Source: Bacteroidales bacterium 6E (GTDB lineage: Bacteria; Bacteroidota; Bacteroidia; Bacteroidales; Prolixibacteraceae). Taken from it: a stretch of 64,000 bases of DNA. The DNA lies in assembly GCA_001270045.2 (NCBI GenBank), contig DF970667.1, positions 209,975 through 273,974 of the forward strand, given 5' to 3'. Both the position numbers and the translations under genes were made by a program. The notes below the pieces were generated by a model. It had not been told where the DNA came from. It saw only the letters and a program-made list of their open reading frames with translations, and did no database searches. Every line of letters starts with the position of its first letter. Position 1 is the first letter of the stretch. Of this stretch, positions 52,426 to 60,843 are shown piece by piece.

Positions 52426-53955
52426 ATGAGAACAAAACAAGTGAAATTCAAACCATACAACCAAGGCCAGTTGATGGTTTTACCACCCAGCTTTGAGGAT
52501 CTGATACCCTCCACCCACCCCGTGCGTGTGGTAAATCAGGTGATTGACAAGATAAACCTGAACCCTCTGATGGCTACGTATAAAGGGGGCGGCACCAGCA
52601 GTTATCACCCGAGAATGCTGCTTAAAGTACTGGTATATGGCTATTTGTGCAACTTGTATTCTTCGCGCAAAATAGAAGCTGCCCTGCAGGAGAACATTCA
52701 TTTCATGTGGCTCAGTGCAATGGAGAAACCGGATCACAATACCATAAACCGCTTTCGCAGTGAACGCATGAAGGAAGTGATCCAAGAGGTGTTCAGCCAG
52801 GTTGTCCTGATGTTGGTCGACTCCGGACACATTGATCTTCAGAGAGTATATACGGACGGGACCAAGATAGAGGCAAACGCCAATCGTTACACCTTTGTTT
52901 GGGGGAATAGCATAAAGAACAATAAACAGCGGATCAAGGAACAGCTTGAGGAGTTGTGGGCATATACACAGGAGATTGCTTCAGAAGAGTTGAAAGATAC
53001 GGCACCCGTGAACTTCACATCGATTAATCCGGAAACGGTTCGACAGACGATTGAACAAATAGACCAGGCTCTAAAAGATAAACCGGCAGATGAAAAGGTA
53101 AAGCAGAAAGTTAAATATGCCAAGAAGAACTGGCCCGACAAGCTGGAAGAATACCAGGAAAAGGAGAAGATTTTAAAGGAAAGGAACAGTTTTTCCAAAA
53201 CCGATCCCGATGCCACTTTCATGCGTATGAAAGAGGACCATATGCAAAATGGACAGCTAAAACCCGGATATAATGTTCAGATCAGCACCAACAAACAATT
53301 TATAGGCAACTACTCCATCCACCAGAGCACAACGGATACGACAACCCTACGTAGTCACCTGGTTTCCTTTGAGAAACTCTATGGTTTTATGCCCGAAGAA
53401 TTGACTGCCGATGCTGGTTATGGTTCACAAGAGAACTATGAGTTTTTAGAAAACAATGGGATAGAAGGCTATGTAAAGGACAACTATTTTGACAAGACCC
53501 AACATGGGAAGGATGATCTGAAAAGGGAGTTTCATCCCGACAATCTTTTCTATAACAAATCGCTTGACTGTTACTATTGTCCAATGGCTCAGCCAATGGT
53601 ATTCATCGGGTACGAAACAAAAATTACCAAGACAGGTTATCGGGTAACCCTGTCAAGATACCAGGCCCAAAACTGTGAAGGATGTCCTCTTCATGGCAGG
53701 TGCCACACCAGCAAGGAAAACAGGATTATAGAAGTGAGCCACAGGGGCAATGAGCTTAGGAACAAAGCCAGAGAGAGATTACGGAGTGAAAAAGGGATAA
53801 ACCACAGAAAGCAAAGGCCTGTTGATGTCGAACCTGTCTTTGGCATAATAAAGCACAACCGTGGATTCAAAAGATTTATGCTCCGTGGCCTGAACAAGGT
53901 TGAAATTGAGTTTGGATTGCTGGCTATTGCCCATAATCTTAAGAAGATTGCATAA
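52426..53955 (+). CDS. IS1182-family transposase
   Basis: The 509-residue transposase has the N-terminal region of the family (PFxxGQLMVLPPSFEDLIPSTHPVRVVNQVIDKI), ARxLLKVLVYGY..NLYSSRKIE, and the DDE catalytic triad: D in RVYTDGTKIEANAN, D in LTADAGYGSQENY and E in PVDVEPVFGIIKHNRGF. The three ends are well spaced for a functional RNase H fold. The frame is intact. A Cys-rich segment (CYYCPMAQ ... CEGCPLHGRCH) matches the family's zinc-binding insertion. Confidence 0.95.
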   Translation: MRTKQVKFKPYNQGQLMVLPPSFEDLIPSTHPVRVVNQVIDKINLNPLMATYKGGGTSSYHPRMLLKVLVYGYLCNLYSSRKIEAALQENIHFMWLSAMEKPDHNTINRFRSERMKEVIQEVFSQVVLMLVDSGHIDLQRVYTDGTKIEANANRYTFVWGNSIKNNKQRIKEQLEELWAYTQEIASEELKDTAPVNFTSINPETVRQTIEQIDQALKDKPADEKVKQKVKYAKKNWPDKLEEYQEKEKILKERNSFSKTDPDATFMRMKEDHMQNGQLKPGYNVQISTNKQFIGNYSIHQSTTDTTTLRSHLVSFEKLYGFMPEELTADAGYGSQENYEFLENNGIEGYVKDNYFDKTQHGKDDLKREFHPDNLFYNKSLDCYYCPMAQPMVFIGYETKITKTGYRVTLSRYQAQNCEGCPLHGRCHTSKENRIIEVSHRGNELRNKARERLRSEKGINHRKQRPVDVEPVFGIIKHNRGFKRFMLRGLNKVEIEFGLLAIAHNLKKIA

Positions 53956-54104
53956 CCCAAAATGGGGAAAAAAGACCAAAAATCAACTGATTTAAGCCAA
54001 AATAAGCCTTAAAAGGACCAATAAGGAAGAATCTCGAGCAAAAGATGTAGTCGAAAGGGAAAACTGATCCGATTGGATCAAAAATGACTCATCGAAAAAT
54101 AAAA

Positions 54105-54135
54105 AGAGGCTGACCCGCTTTTGGGACAGCCTCTA
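54105..54135. repeat. Right terminal inverted repeat of the IS1182 element
   Basis: The inverse of the left end, reading TAGAGGCTGTCCCAAAAG from 54135 on the minus strand; AGAGGCTG (54107-54114) pairs with CAGCCTCT for a terminal hairpin. Confidence 0.85.
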
Positions 54136-54732
54136 CCAAATTGGGCGTCTCTACGGCATCATCCACCTATGCGGCATCACAAAAATGGAAACCAGCAACC
54201 TTGGGTGTTGTCATAAACCAATACAAACGAATGGTTACCATCCATGCAAGGAAAATTGCAGCCGGGTATGCATGGCAATCGCGTTTTCACGATCATATTA
54301 TCAGGAACTATGAATCGTATCTGAAAATCCGGAACTATATCTTATACAATCCCATGAATTGGCCAAATGACTCGTTAAACCAAACTATTGAATAATCTGT
54401 ACCACTATCTGCTGCAAAAACATTTCATGTCAATTCATGGATAATTCCCGAAGGCAAATTAGTGTAATTCGAGGGTAAATGGTGATTTTCCCTCCGATGG
54501 GAATACAATGTTTTTGCGGGAAAAAATTGTGCAGGTGCAATCCATCAACATCAATTCGGGAATGAATTGTGGCTGCGCGATTTATCGCGAAGGTTTGGTC
54601 TTCAGCTGTTTTCTGTGTTTTCCGTGGTGAGAAAAACGTTGCGGGTTGCGGGTTACGATGGTGCGAGGCACTTTGGTCTAAAGATTATCATTATTTATAT
54701 CCATTCTAAAAATCATCATTTCCCGAAATCCC

Positions 54733-54740
54733 TACCTTCG
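54733..54740 (+). promoter_or_regulatory. Candidate -7 element (TACCTTCG) for the large secreted protein gene
   Basis: One mismatch to TAnnTTTG, 24 bp before the ATG at 54765. The 369 bp from 54396 to here are otherwise featureless AT-rich sequence. Confidence 0.4.
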
Positions 54741-54764
54741 TTTCAGAACCAAATATGCAACACC

Positions 54765-57700
54765 ATGGGCAAAAAGACCTTAACCTCCCTTGCGGCTTTG
54801 TTTGCTCTTTTCATGATTTCTTGCTTTCCCTTTGCCGCAACGGGTGCCAAACCCCAACCCCAGTCGTTCGTCAACTACCTGATTCCGAAAACCGAAGGGT
54901 GGTACTATACCGGTGATAACGCGTCGGGCGACAGCTACGTATTCGAGAATGCCAGCCTAACCACGGCCATACACATCAAGAAAGAACCCACCCTGTGCGA
55001 AAACAGCCAGGAGTTCAACAAGGTGATCCTTACCTATATCCAGTCGCTGGCCAAAAACCAGGAGTTTGCAGAACAAAGGAAAACGGCCGCCCCCTACCCT
55101 TTCATGGGACAGAAATTCGGGCACATGGTCATCGTGAAATCTCGCACCACAAACCATCGCCGGTTTGTGCTTAACCATCTCGTGGGCACTAACATGTACC
55201 ATATTGAAGTGACCGCCAACGGTAACGCTATGACACCTCCCGATGATGCCATGGCCTTTATCGCCCAGATTACTGCCGGAAGCGGACAAGGCATGCCCCC
55301 GTCGCCCGAAGCGATCCCGCAAAAGGCCACGGCAGCAGCCACCCAGGGCCAGTCGGGTACCACCACCCGCACAGCCGCAGCAACCACCCGCGAAAGTGTT
55401 AGCAACGTCGCCGGACGGTCACAGACCCAGACTGCAGCCTCCAACGCACGGCAGAGTACCGACACCCCCCAGGGCTACCGAGCCGGCACGACCGACGCAG
55501 CCAATCGGGAGCGTGCAGCCGCAGCCAGTCAGGAGAGTGCCGCTGCCACCAATAAAGCCCAGGGTACTGCCGAAAATACACAGCCACAATCCTCAACTGC
55601 CCCTGGACAAGCACAGGGAGCCACAGGCACTGCCGTCCCTGCACCGCAGGCATCTTCGGGACAATCGGTGAAAGCCCCGGCAGATGTGCCATTTACGCCC
55701 GGTCAGATTGCAAAGGGTGATATCCCCATGGTAAAATTTTCGGCTACCGATCCTTGTGCCCCAGCCGGAAATGACAAGGCTATGCCCTGGAACCAGTCGG
55801 GCAATGCCAAAATCGACCTGCCCAAAGGAGTGACGGCCATCGTGCCTCCTGTGGTGCCCAACCTGCAGCATTTGTCGGAGTTCAGCTTCAACTCTGCAGT
55901 ATCGGCTGCTTTTGAGGCGATGCGACTGGTATACGGTCCCATGCCCGACGACGAGGCCAGGAAATTTGAGGCCGCTTGGGCACCGCTGTTCGACTTCCCG
56001 ACTCAGGAGATCATCGACTACCTCAATAAACTTAACCCGCTGGTGAGCCAGTTCCTGGCCTGCCGCGAATCATACATCAGGGTGCTCAACGACCTGCACA
56101 TGGTGATGTTCGACGCGTCCATCGCCATTGAGGACGACAGCCAGGTGGCATGGGAAGCCGCCATGGCCGAGGCCGCCCTCTACACCTCAACCCTTACCCC
56201 GCTGGAGGCCACCATGAAAAAGATCGCCTCACAGATCGAAGGCCTTGGCAACCCGCCCGACCCTAACCAGGCCAAGTGTGAAGCCCGTCAACGCTACAAC
56301 CGCTTCTTTTCGGGCGAATACCCTTTCGAGGGCGAATGGGCGGGTGACAACGGCGAGGAATTCCTGCTGAAAGTTGGGCACACCTACCCCGACGGCAAGG
56401 TGCTGGTTTATTGGTTTCCTATTTCATGGCTTAACGAAATGGAGGCCAAGGGATATGACATCACCACAATGGGCATGCAAAACACCGAAGACGGGGGACT
56501 GGGGATTATTCCCGGACTTTTCGATCTGCTAAAGGTGATGGAAGAGATTGAGCCCGGCTTCTGGGTCAGCTACCATTGGGCATTCGATCGCACCATGTTT
56601 GTTTACCGGCCCGACAATGATGTAATGCAAGTGGTAAAATACCACCCACCCAGCAATTGGTCGTCACAACGGACTTTGGAAAAATATACGGCCCGCAAAA
56701 CCCGCGAACCCCGGGAGCCCATCCCTCTCGTCAGGTCAAGTGACGGGACAATCAATAATTGGCAAGACTTGGTAAAATTACTGCCCGCCGATAACTGGGG
56801 CGGTAACAAGCTGCGAGGGTATAATCAGATAAAGAGCGAGAACTTCCTAACCGACATCGAATTTGCACTCTTCGACAAGCAGGACAAGAACGAGGAATTC
56901 AACCGAAAGAAGCAGGAAATCGAAAACGACAAGGATCTGACACAAGCCCAGAAACAACAAATGATCAGTGAGCTTGAGGATGAGTATTCCGATATTATCG
57001 TCAGATCGGCATCGGGCAAGACTGCCGCTACCGCACCTGCACCTGCAGCAGAAGCCACCCCGAAAGAAGGGATCCCTTCGGCTGCCGAAGCCGAAAAGGT
57101 GGCCCGGCAGGAGGCCATTGCCTTCCACAGCGAAATGGTAGACGTAATCAAGCACAACATGGAACGCGACATCGCCGAACGGAACGAGGTCAGGCAGCAG
57201 CTGGCGTCAGCAAAAACGCCCGAAGAAGCCAAAAGGATTGCCGACCGGCTGAAGGAATTCGATCTTCGCATCATACACCACCAGTCGAACATGCAGGCCG
57301 AGCAAGACCTGGTCGACTCACACAAGACAGGCGAGCTGGTACACACCCGCACCGTTTTCGACGACTACGCCCACAACCAGTTCATCGACAATATCCGCGA
57401 GAATGCGGCCCGCATGGATGCCACCCGTCGAATAGCCGAGCGCATCAACCGTCAGATTGACCTGCTGCCCGAGGAGATGCGTGCCGAAGCCCGCGATCGC
57501 GCCTACAAAATGCTGGATGGAGAAACCGTGGGATCGGGCGACATCGAAAAGGCCCGGAAAGTGGCCATGGCCATCACCAACCAGGTGCAGGGATATGCCG
57601 GCTACGACAATGCCATGGCCAAGGAGGCCGAGATCGATTCGGAAGTGAACGAGTTCTATGCCCAGATGGCGATCGTAGCCGTGGGTGCCGTGTTTGTCGG

Positions 57701-59099
57701 TGTGGGCTCGTCGGCACTTGCCGAAGCCTATGGGGCACAATCGGCGGCCGCCATTTACGGGACCAAGGCGTTGGGAGCCATTTACGGCGGTACTACCGGA
57801 GCTATTGCAGGCGGGCCTAAGGAGGGGGTCACCTCCGCCGTCTCGTACTGGTCGCCCTACGGATATGCCGCCACCCAGTTTGTCGACGGGTTCCAGCGGG
57901 CCGGACTCAATCCGGATGCCGATGTGCGCACCAAGATGTGGCAGGGAGCCAAACAGGCCGGAACAGCATGGGCCATGGGCAAAGCGTTCGAACTGGGCGC
58001 CGGTGTGGTCGCCAAGGGATCGCAAAAGGTATTCGGAAACGACAGCAGGTTGTTCAAGCCTGTCGTGAAAACCCCATCGCAGAGGTCGAAAGAGATCCTC
58101 GACGGACTTCGCACCCAGGGCAAACACCTCAATGCCGCCGACGAGTTGGCCACCTTCAGCAAGCTCGAAAGCCAGCTGGCCATCCTGAAGCGCGACCCGG
58201 TGGCCAATGGCGCCCGGATTGCCCAGATGGAAAAAGAGCTGAACCAGCTGGCAGCAGGACTCAACATGAATTACTACACCAAGTGGAACCTGAAATACAA
58301 GGCTGATGCACTTACCCGCTCGAAGTATGACCGCAGGGTACAGCAGAATTATTCAGAGATGACCCCCGGGATGAAGAACAGACTCGACCAGCAGGGGTAT
58401 AATATGGAGGGAATCGAGTTTGTACAGTTCAGGAATGCCAACAGTGGCGGGACCTCAAGCATGGACCTCGACCTGGTGCCCGTGCGCGCCGGAACCCGCA
58501 ACGAACCGGCCTTTACTGTCAACGGACAGAAGATGGTAATGAAAAAGGACGGCACCATGGTTACCCTCGAGCAATTCACCGACGACGCCCAGAAGGCCAT
58601 GAATGCCGAATACCGCCGCATAACCGGACTGGATGCCCATGCTTCTGAAATGAACCTTGTGACATCAGTGCACAAGGAAGCCTTCTCGACCACGAAACTG
58701 CTCGACAAGGATGTCGATTTCTCGACCTTGTCGCCCGATGAAATTGCCAGTATTGGCAAAGTACTGGAAGTAAAGATGGATGGCATCAACAAGAACATAA
58801 TGCTCACCAACACCACCAAGATGCAGGCCAAATGCCGCGAGTCGTCAAAGGAGATCGAGAACATGCTGCTCAGGAAACTCAGGAGTGACCTGCAACAAGC
58901 CCCCGCCGGAAGTCCTCAGCAAAAGCAGGCTGCAGCCGACATCAAGTACTGGGAAGACATGCTCCAGCGATTCAAGACCATCGGCACCGACGAAACCAAT
59001 CCCGCAAAGATCATGGAACTGAACCGCGAGATCATGAGGGAAACCGGCGGACGCGACGTGAATGGCGTTATCAATGATTTAATCACACGATTCAAATAG
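54765..59099 (+). CDS. Large secreted protein of unknown function with polymorphic-toxin-like layout
   Basis: From the ATG at 54765 the protein has 1444 residues; the frame runs back to a TTG at 54567 without similarity to a signal. An N-terminal signal (KKTLTSLAALFALFMISCFPFAATGA) could be a lipobox (FMISC) or cleave after ATGA. Visible regions: a PsbP-like opening (about 30-165), a Gln/Ala/Thr/Ser low-complexity linker (about 190-310), a beta/alpha domain (about 315-700), an Ala/Glu coiled-coil region (about 745-960), a glycine-zipper hydrophobic segment (about 970-1050, GAVFVGVGSSALAEAYGAQ, IYGGTTGAIAGG), and a mixed C-terminal domain (about 1150-1444) with SGGTSSMDLDLVPV. This order resembles polymorphic toxins, but no immunity gene follows. 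Family not recognised. Confidence 0.7.
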   Translation: MGKKTLTSLAALFALFMISCFPFAATGAKPQPQSFVNYLIPKTEGWYYTGDNASGDSYVFENASLTTAIHIKKEPTLCENSQEFNKVILTYIQSLAKNQEFAEQRKTAAPYPFMGQKFGHMVIVKSRTTNHRRFVLNHLVGTNMYHIEVTANGNAMTPPDDAMAFIAQITAGSGQGMPPSPEAIPQKATAAATQGQSGTTTRTAAATTRESVSNVAGRSQTQTAASNARQSTDTPQGYRAGTTDAANRERAAAASQESAAATNKAQGTAENTQPQSSTAPGQAQGATGTAVPAPQASSGQSVKAPADVPFTPGQIAKGDIPMVKFSATDPCAPAGNDKAMPWNQSGNAKIDLPKGVTAIVPPVVPNLQHLSEFSFNSAVSAAFEAMRLVYGPMPDDEARKFEAAWAPLFDFPTQEIIDYLNKLNPLVSQFLACRESYIRVLNDLHMVMFDASIAIEDDSQVAWEAAMAEAALYTSTLTPLEATMKKIASQIEGLGNPPDPNQAKCEARQRYNRFFSGEYPFEGEWAGDNGEEFLLKVGHTYPDGKVLVYWFPISWLNEMEAKGYDITTMGMQNTEDGGLGIIPGLFDLLKVMEEIEPGFWVSYHWAFDRTMFVYRPDNDVMQVVKYHPPSNWSSQRTLEKYTARKTREPREPIPLVRSSDGTINNWQDLVKLLPADNWGGNKLRGYNQIKSENFLTDIEFALFDKQDKNEEFNRKKQEIENDKDLTQAQKQQMISELEDEYSDIIVRSASGKTAATAPAPAAEATPKEGIPSAAEAEKVARQEAIAFHSEMVDVIKHNMERDIAERNEVRQQLASAKTPEEAKRIADRLKEFDLRIIHHQSNMQAEQDLVDSHKTGELVHTRTVFDDYAHNQFIDNIRENAARMDATRRIAERINRQIDLLPEEMRAEARDRAYKMLDGETVGSGDIEKARKVAMAITNQVQGYAGYDNAMAKEAEIDSEVNEFYAQMAIVAVGAVFVGVGSSALAEAYGAQSAAAIYGTKALGAIYGGTTGAIAGGPKEGVTSAVSYWSPYGYAATQFVDGFQRAGLNPDADVRTKMWQGAKQAGTAWAMGKAFELGAGVVAKGSQKVFGNDSRLFKPVVKTPSQRSKEILDGLRTQGKHLNAADELATFSKLESQLAILKRDPVANGARIAQMEKELNQLAAGLNMNYYTKWNLKYKADALTRSKYDRRVQQNYSEMTPGMKNRLDQQGYNMEGIEFVQFRNANSGGTSSMDLDLVPVRAGTRNEPAFTVNGQKMVMKKDGTMVTLEQFTDDAQKAMNAEYRRITGLDAHASEMNLVTSVHKEAFSTTKLLDKDVDFSTLSPDEIASIGKVLEVKMDGINKNIMLTNTTKMQAKCRESSKEIENMLLRKLRSDLQQAPAGSPQQKQAAADIKYWEDMLQRFKTIGTDETNPAKIMELNREIMRETGGRDVNGVINDLITRFK

Positions 59100-59114
59100 C
59101 TACGTGATGTTTGG

Positions 59115-59148
59115 TGCTGGCGGGTTGCCAGATGGCAACCCGCCAGCA
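59115..59148 (+). terminator. Perfect 15-bp hairpin after the large secreted protein gene
   Basis: TGCTGGCGGGTTGCC (59115-59129) pairs without mismatch with GGCAACCCGCCAGCA (59134-59148) around AGAT, 15 bp after the stop. A second short inverted repeat (AGCATT/AATGCT) follows. No T-tract, but it probably ends transcription or stabilises the mRNA. Confidence 0.7.
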
Positions 59149-59169
59149 TTAAAAAATGCTGAATTTCCT

Positions 59170-59177
59170 TATCTTTG
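59170..59177 (+). promoter_or_regulatory. -7 element (TATCTTTG) for the CNNM/CBS gene
   Basis: Exact TAnnTTTG match, 15 bp before the ATG at 59193; transcription would start near 59184 with a very short leader, which excludes the TTG start at 59175. Confidence 0.5.
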
Positions 59178-59192
59178 AAAAAAAATCAAACA

Positions 59193-60263
59193 ATGTTTTT
59201 ACTTCTGGTTTATCTCTTTACAGCCTTGTTCGTTTCATTCCTTTGCTCCATCATGGAAGCGGTGTTATTGTCGACCCCGATTTCATTCCTGATGGTTAAA
59301 AAAGATGGTGGCCACAAGTGGGCCGACACATTCATCAGGCACAAGAACGATGTCGACAAGCCCTTGTCGGCCATCCTTTCGCTCAATACCGTGGCACACA
59401 CGGTGGGGGCAGCAGGAGTGGGTGCCCAGGCTGTCAAGGTGTTTGGCGAAGCCTATTTTGGCATCGTTTCGGCCGTATTGACCATCCTTATACTTGTGCT
59501 GACCGAAATTATCCCCAAAACCATAGGTGCCCGTTTCTGGCGCGGATTGGCCAAATTTGCTTCCAATACCATCAGTGGAATGATCATCGTGACTTATCCT
59601 TTGGTACTGTTGTCTGCAGTCATCACAAAAATGATATCCAGCCGCGACCAGGAGCAATCGACCAGTCGCGAGGAAATATCGGCACTGGCCAGCATAGGCG
59701 CCGATGAAGGCATTTTCAACGAAAAGGAACACAAGATCATACAGAACCTGCTCAAGCTACGGAATGTCAAGGTCGACGAAATCATGACACCCAGGGTGGT
59801 TGTCGCGATTGCCGACGAGAACCAGAACCTCAGTGAATTCCTTAGAAACAAGGAATACCTGAAGTACTCGAGAATTCCGTTATACTCGGGCAGCGATGAA
59901 AACATCACCGGATACGTCTTTCGGCAGAGCGTCATGGAGAAGCTTGCCGAAGACCAGCATGAAATGAAACTGAAGGAACTTCGCCGCGAGATCGTGGTAG
60001 TCCCCTTCTCAATGGTGCTGTTTAACCTTTGGGAGCTGCTGCTGAAGAAGAAGGAACACATAGCGCTGGTGGTTGACGAATACGGCGGTATGGACGGCAT
60101 TGTCACCCTCGAGGACGTCATCGAGACCCTCCTGGGACTCGAAATCGTGGATGAAAAGGATACGGTCAGCGACATGCGGAAGTTTGCCCGCGACCGCTGG
60201 GCCACCCGCCAGGCGAAATACCAGTTGCTGAACCAGACAGGGCAGAGCGAAAATCCAGTTTAA
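59193..60263 (+). CDS. CNNM/DUF21-CBS domain membrane protein (CorC/HlyC-type without the C-terminal domain)
   Basis: The 356-residue protein (ATG at 59193; a TTG at 59175 adds six residues ahead of the transcription start) has an N-terminal CNNM transmembrane domain (about residues 1-165, with LYLFTALFVSFLCSIMEAVLLSTP, LSLNTVAHTVGAAGVGA and ILTEIIPKTIGARF) and a pair of CBS domains (about 175-320; VDEIMTPRVVVAI, and the nucleotide-binding VDEYGGMDGIVTLEDVIETLLGLEIVDE). The CorC_HlyC C-terminal domain is missing. Members transport or help export divalent cations such as Mg. A hairpin follows its stop. Confidence 0.9.
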   Translation: MFLLLVYLFTALFVSFLCSIMEAVLLSTPISFLMVKKDGGHKWADTFIRHKNDVDKPLSAILSLNTVAHTVGAAGVGAQAVKVFGEAYFGIVSAVLTILILVLTEIIPKTIGARFWRGLAKFASNTISGMIIVTYPLVLLSAVITKMISSRDQEQSTSREEISALASIGADEGIFNEKEHKIIQNLLKLRNVKVDEIMTPRVVVAIADENQNLSEFLRNKEYLKYSRIPLYSGSDENITGYVFRQSVMEKLAEDQHEMKLKELRREIVVVPFSMVLFNLWELLLKKKEHIALVVDEYGGMDGIVTLEDVIETLLGLEIVDEKDTVSDMRKFARDRWATRQAKYQLLNQTGQSENPV

Positions 60264-60264
60264 A

Positions 60265-60291
60265 TTTTGATTCCGCTTTGCGGAATCAAAA
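60265..60291 (+). terminator. Hairpin after the CNNM/CBS gene
   Basis: An 11-bp perfect stem, TTTTGATTCCG with CGGAATCAAAA around CTTTG, begins 2 bp after the TAA. It has no T-tract but ends in A/T-rich sequence. Confidence 0.6.
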
Positions 60292-60308
60292 CCTTAACCT
60301 TTATTTTT

Positions 60309-60330
60309 GTACCACGCTTGTGCGTGGTAT
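60309..60330. repeat. Small inverted repeat before the ArsF-like gene
   Basis: ACCACGC and GCGTGGT flank TTGT in a 22-bp segment 16 bp upstream of the ATG at 60346. It could be an operator for the ArsF-ArsG pair. Confidence 0.35.
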
Positions 60331-60345
60331 AAAAACCTCATCATC

Positions 60346-60843
60346 ATGGAAATCAGGATACCCGGAACCGGATGTGCCAATTGCGAAAACCTGGAGAAAC
60401 CGACCCGGATGGCGGTTGATAAGTTTGGGAACACAATATCGCTTCTGGTATGGATGGCCTTCCTCTTAGGCTCCGTCTCCTTATGGTCATGCACCAACCG
60501 GAGTCATTCTGCCGATAGCACGGAATACGAGCCCCAAACCCCGGTGGAAGTGATTTTCTTCCACACCAACTACCGCTGCGAATCATGCGAAGCCATCAAA
60601 TCAGAAACCGCAAAGATCATTCATGAGATATACGGCGACAAGGTACACTTTGCCATGTACAACCTTGACGACAAATCAGGACAGAAGCCGGCAACCCAGC
60701 TAAACATCAGGCAACAGACACTGCTGGTCTTCGGTGGGAAGAAACGCTCTGATATCACAGCCATAGCCTCCCTGTATGCCCATGCCAATCCCGAAAGGTA
60801 CCGGGAGAAACTGAAGGAAACCATCGACTCAATGATGCCATAA
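60346..60843 (+). CDS. ArsF-like nitroreductase subunit with an ArsE/thioredoxin-like N-terminal stub
   Basis: From the ATG at 60346 the protein has 165 residues. Residues 1-28, MEIRIPGTGCANCENLEKPT and the next eight, match the start of small redox-active disulfide (thioredoxin-family) proteins, with CxxC at 10-13. Then the sequence switches to a hydrophobic segment (about 30-48) ending in LWSC, a signal-anchor or lipobox, followed by the periplasmic ArsF-type domain, VIFFHTNYRCESCEAI (second CxxC) and TLLVFGGKKRSDI. In Bacteroides the arsEFG operon reduces and exports nitro-aromatic arsenicals with a separate small thioredoxin-like ArsE. Here it seems to be truncated and fused. Alternative start: ATG at 60409. 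The next gene overlaps by one base. Confidence 0.8.
   Translation: MEIRIPGTGCANCENLEKPTRMAVDKFGNTISLLVWMAFLLGSVSLWSCTNRSHSADSTEYEPQTPVEVIFFHTNYRCESCEAIKSETAKIIHEIYGDKVHFAMYNLDDKSGQKPATQLNIRQQTLLVFGGKKRSDITAIASLYAHANPERYREKLKETIDSMMP

Larger units (their letters stand above)
52313..54135 (+). mobile_element. IS1182-family insertion sequence (1823 bp)
   Basis: Terminal inverted repeats TAGAGGCTGTCYCAAAAG lie at 52313 and, inverted, at the right end 54135. Each end also carries an internal inverted repeat (AGAGGCTG with CAGCCTCT), so both ends can form hairpins. One transposase gene fills the middle. Direct target duplication beyond the terminal TA is not seen, and exact excision restores the RAYT frame. 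It is intact and plausibly recent. Confidence 0.9.
52006..54395 (+). pseudogene. REP-associated-type Y1 (IS200-like) transposase, split by an IS1182 insertion
   Basis: The N-terminal half (52006-52312) has the RAYT sequence RITSARLPQWDYGNSATYFVTICTKN, then MPNHVHGIIVID with the HUH histidine pair. The C-terminal half (54136-54395) has KWKPATLGVVINQYKRM and RFHDHIIRNYESYLKIRNYI with the expected catalytic tyrosine region. The two halves are separated by the insertion element at 52313-54135. Removing exactly that segment joins CCTG to CCAA and gives one open frame of 188 residues (...SMHPAKLGVSTASS...). RAYTs are single-domain HUH enzymes thought to move or maintain REP sequences. The present gene cannot make the whole enzyme. 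Confidence 0.88.

Noticed and set aside
47137-54150. 15-bp direct repeat (CCAAATTGGGCGTCT at 47137 and 54136) as att sites of a genomic island
   Set aside because: One copy lies in a terminator stem and the other is coding sequence of the RAYT (conserved residues KLGVS). About one or two 15-bp matches are expected by chance in a window of this size, and there is no integrase.
54567-54764. Extension of the large secreted protein gene to a TTG at 54567
   Set aside because: The extra 66 residues show no signal peptide, while the ATG at 54765 begins a clear one just after a candidate promoter.
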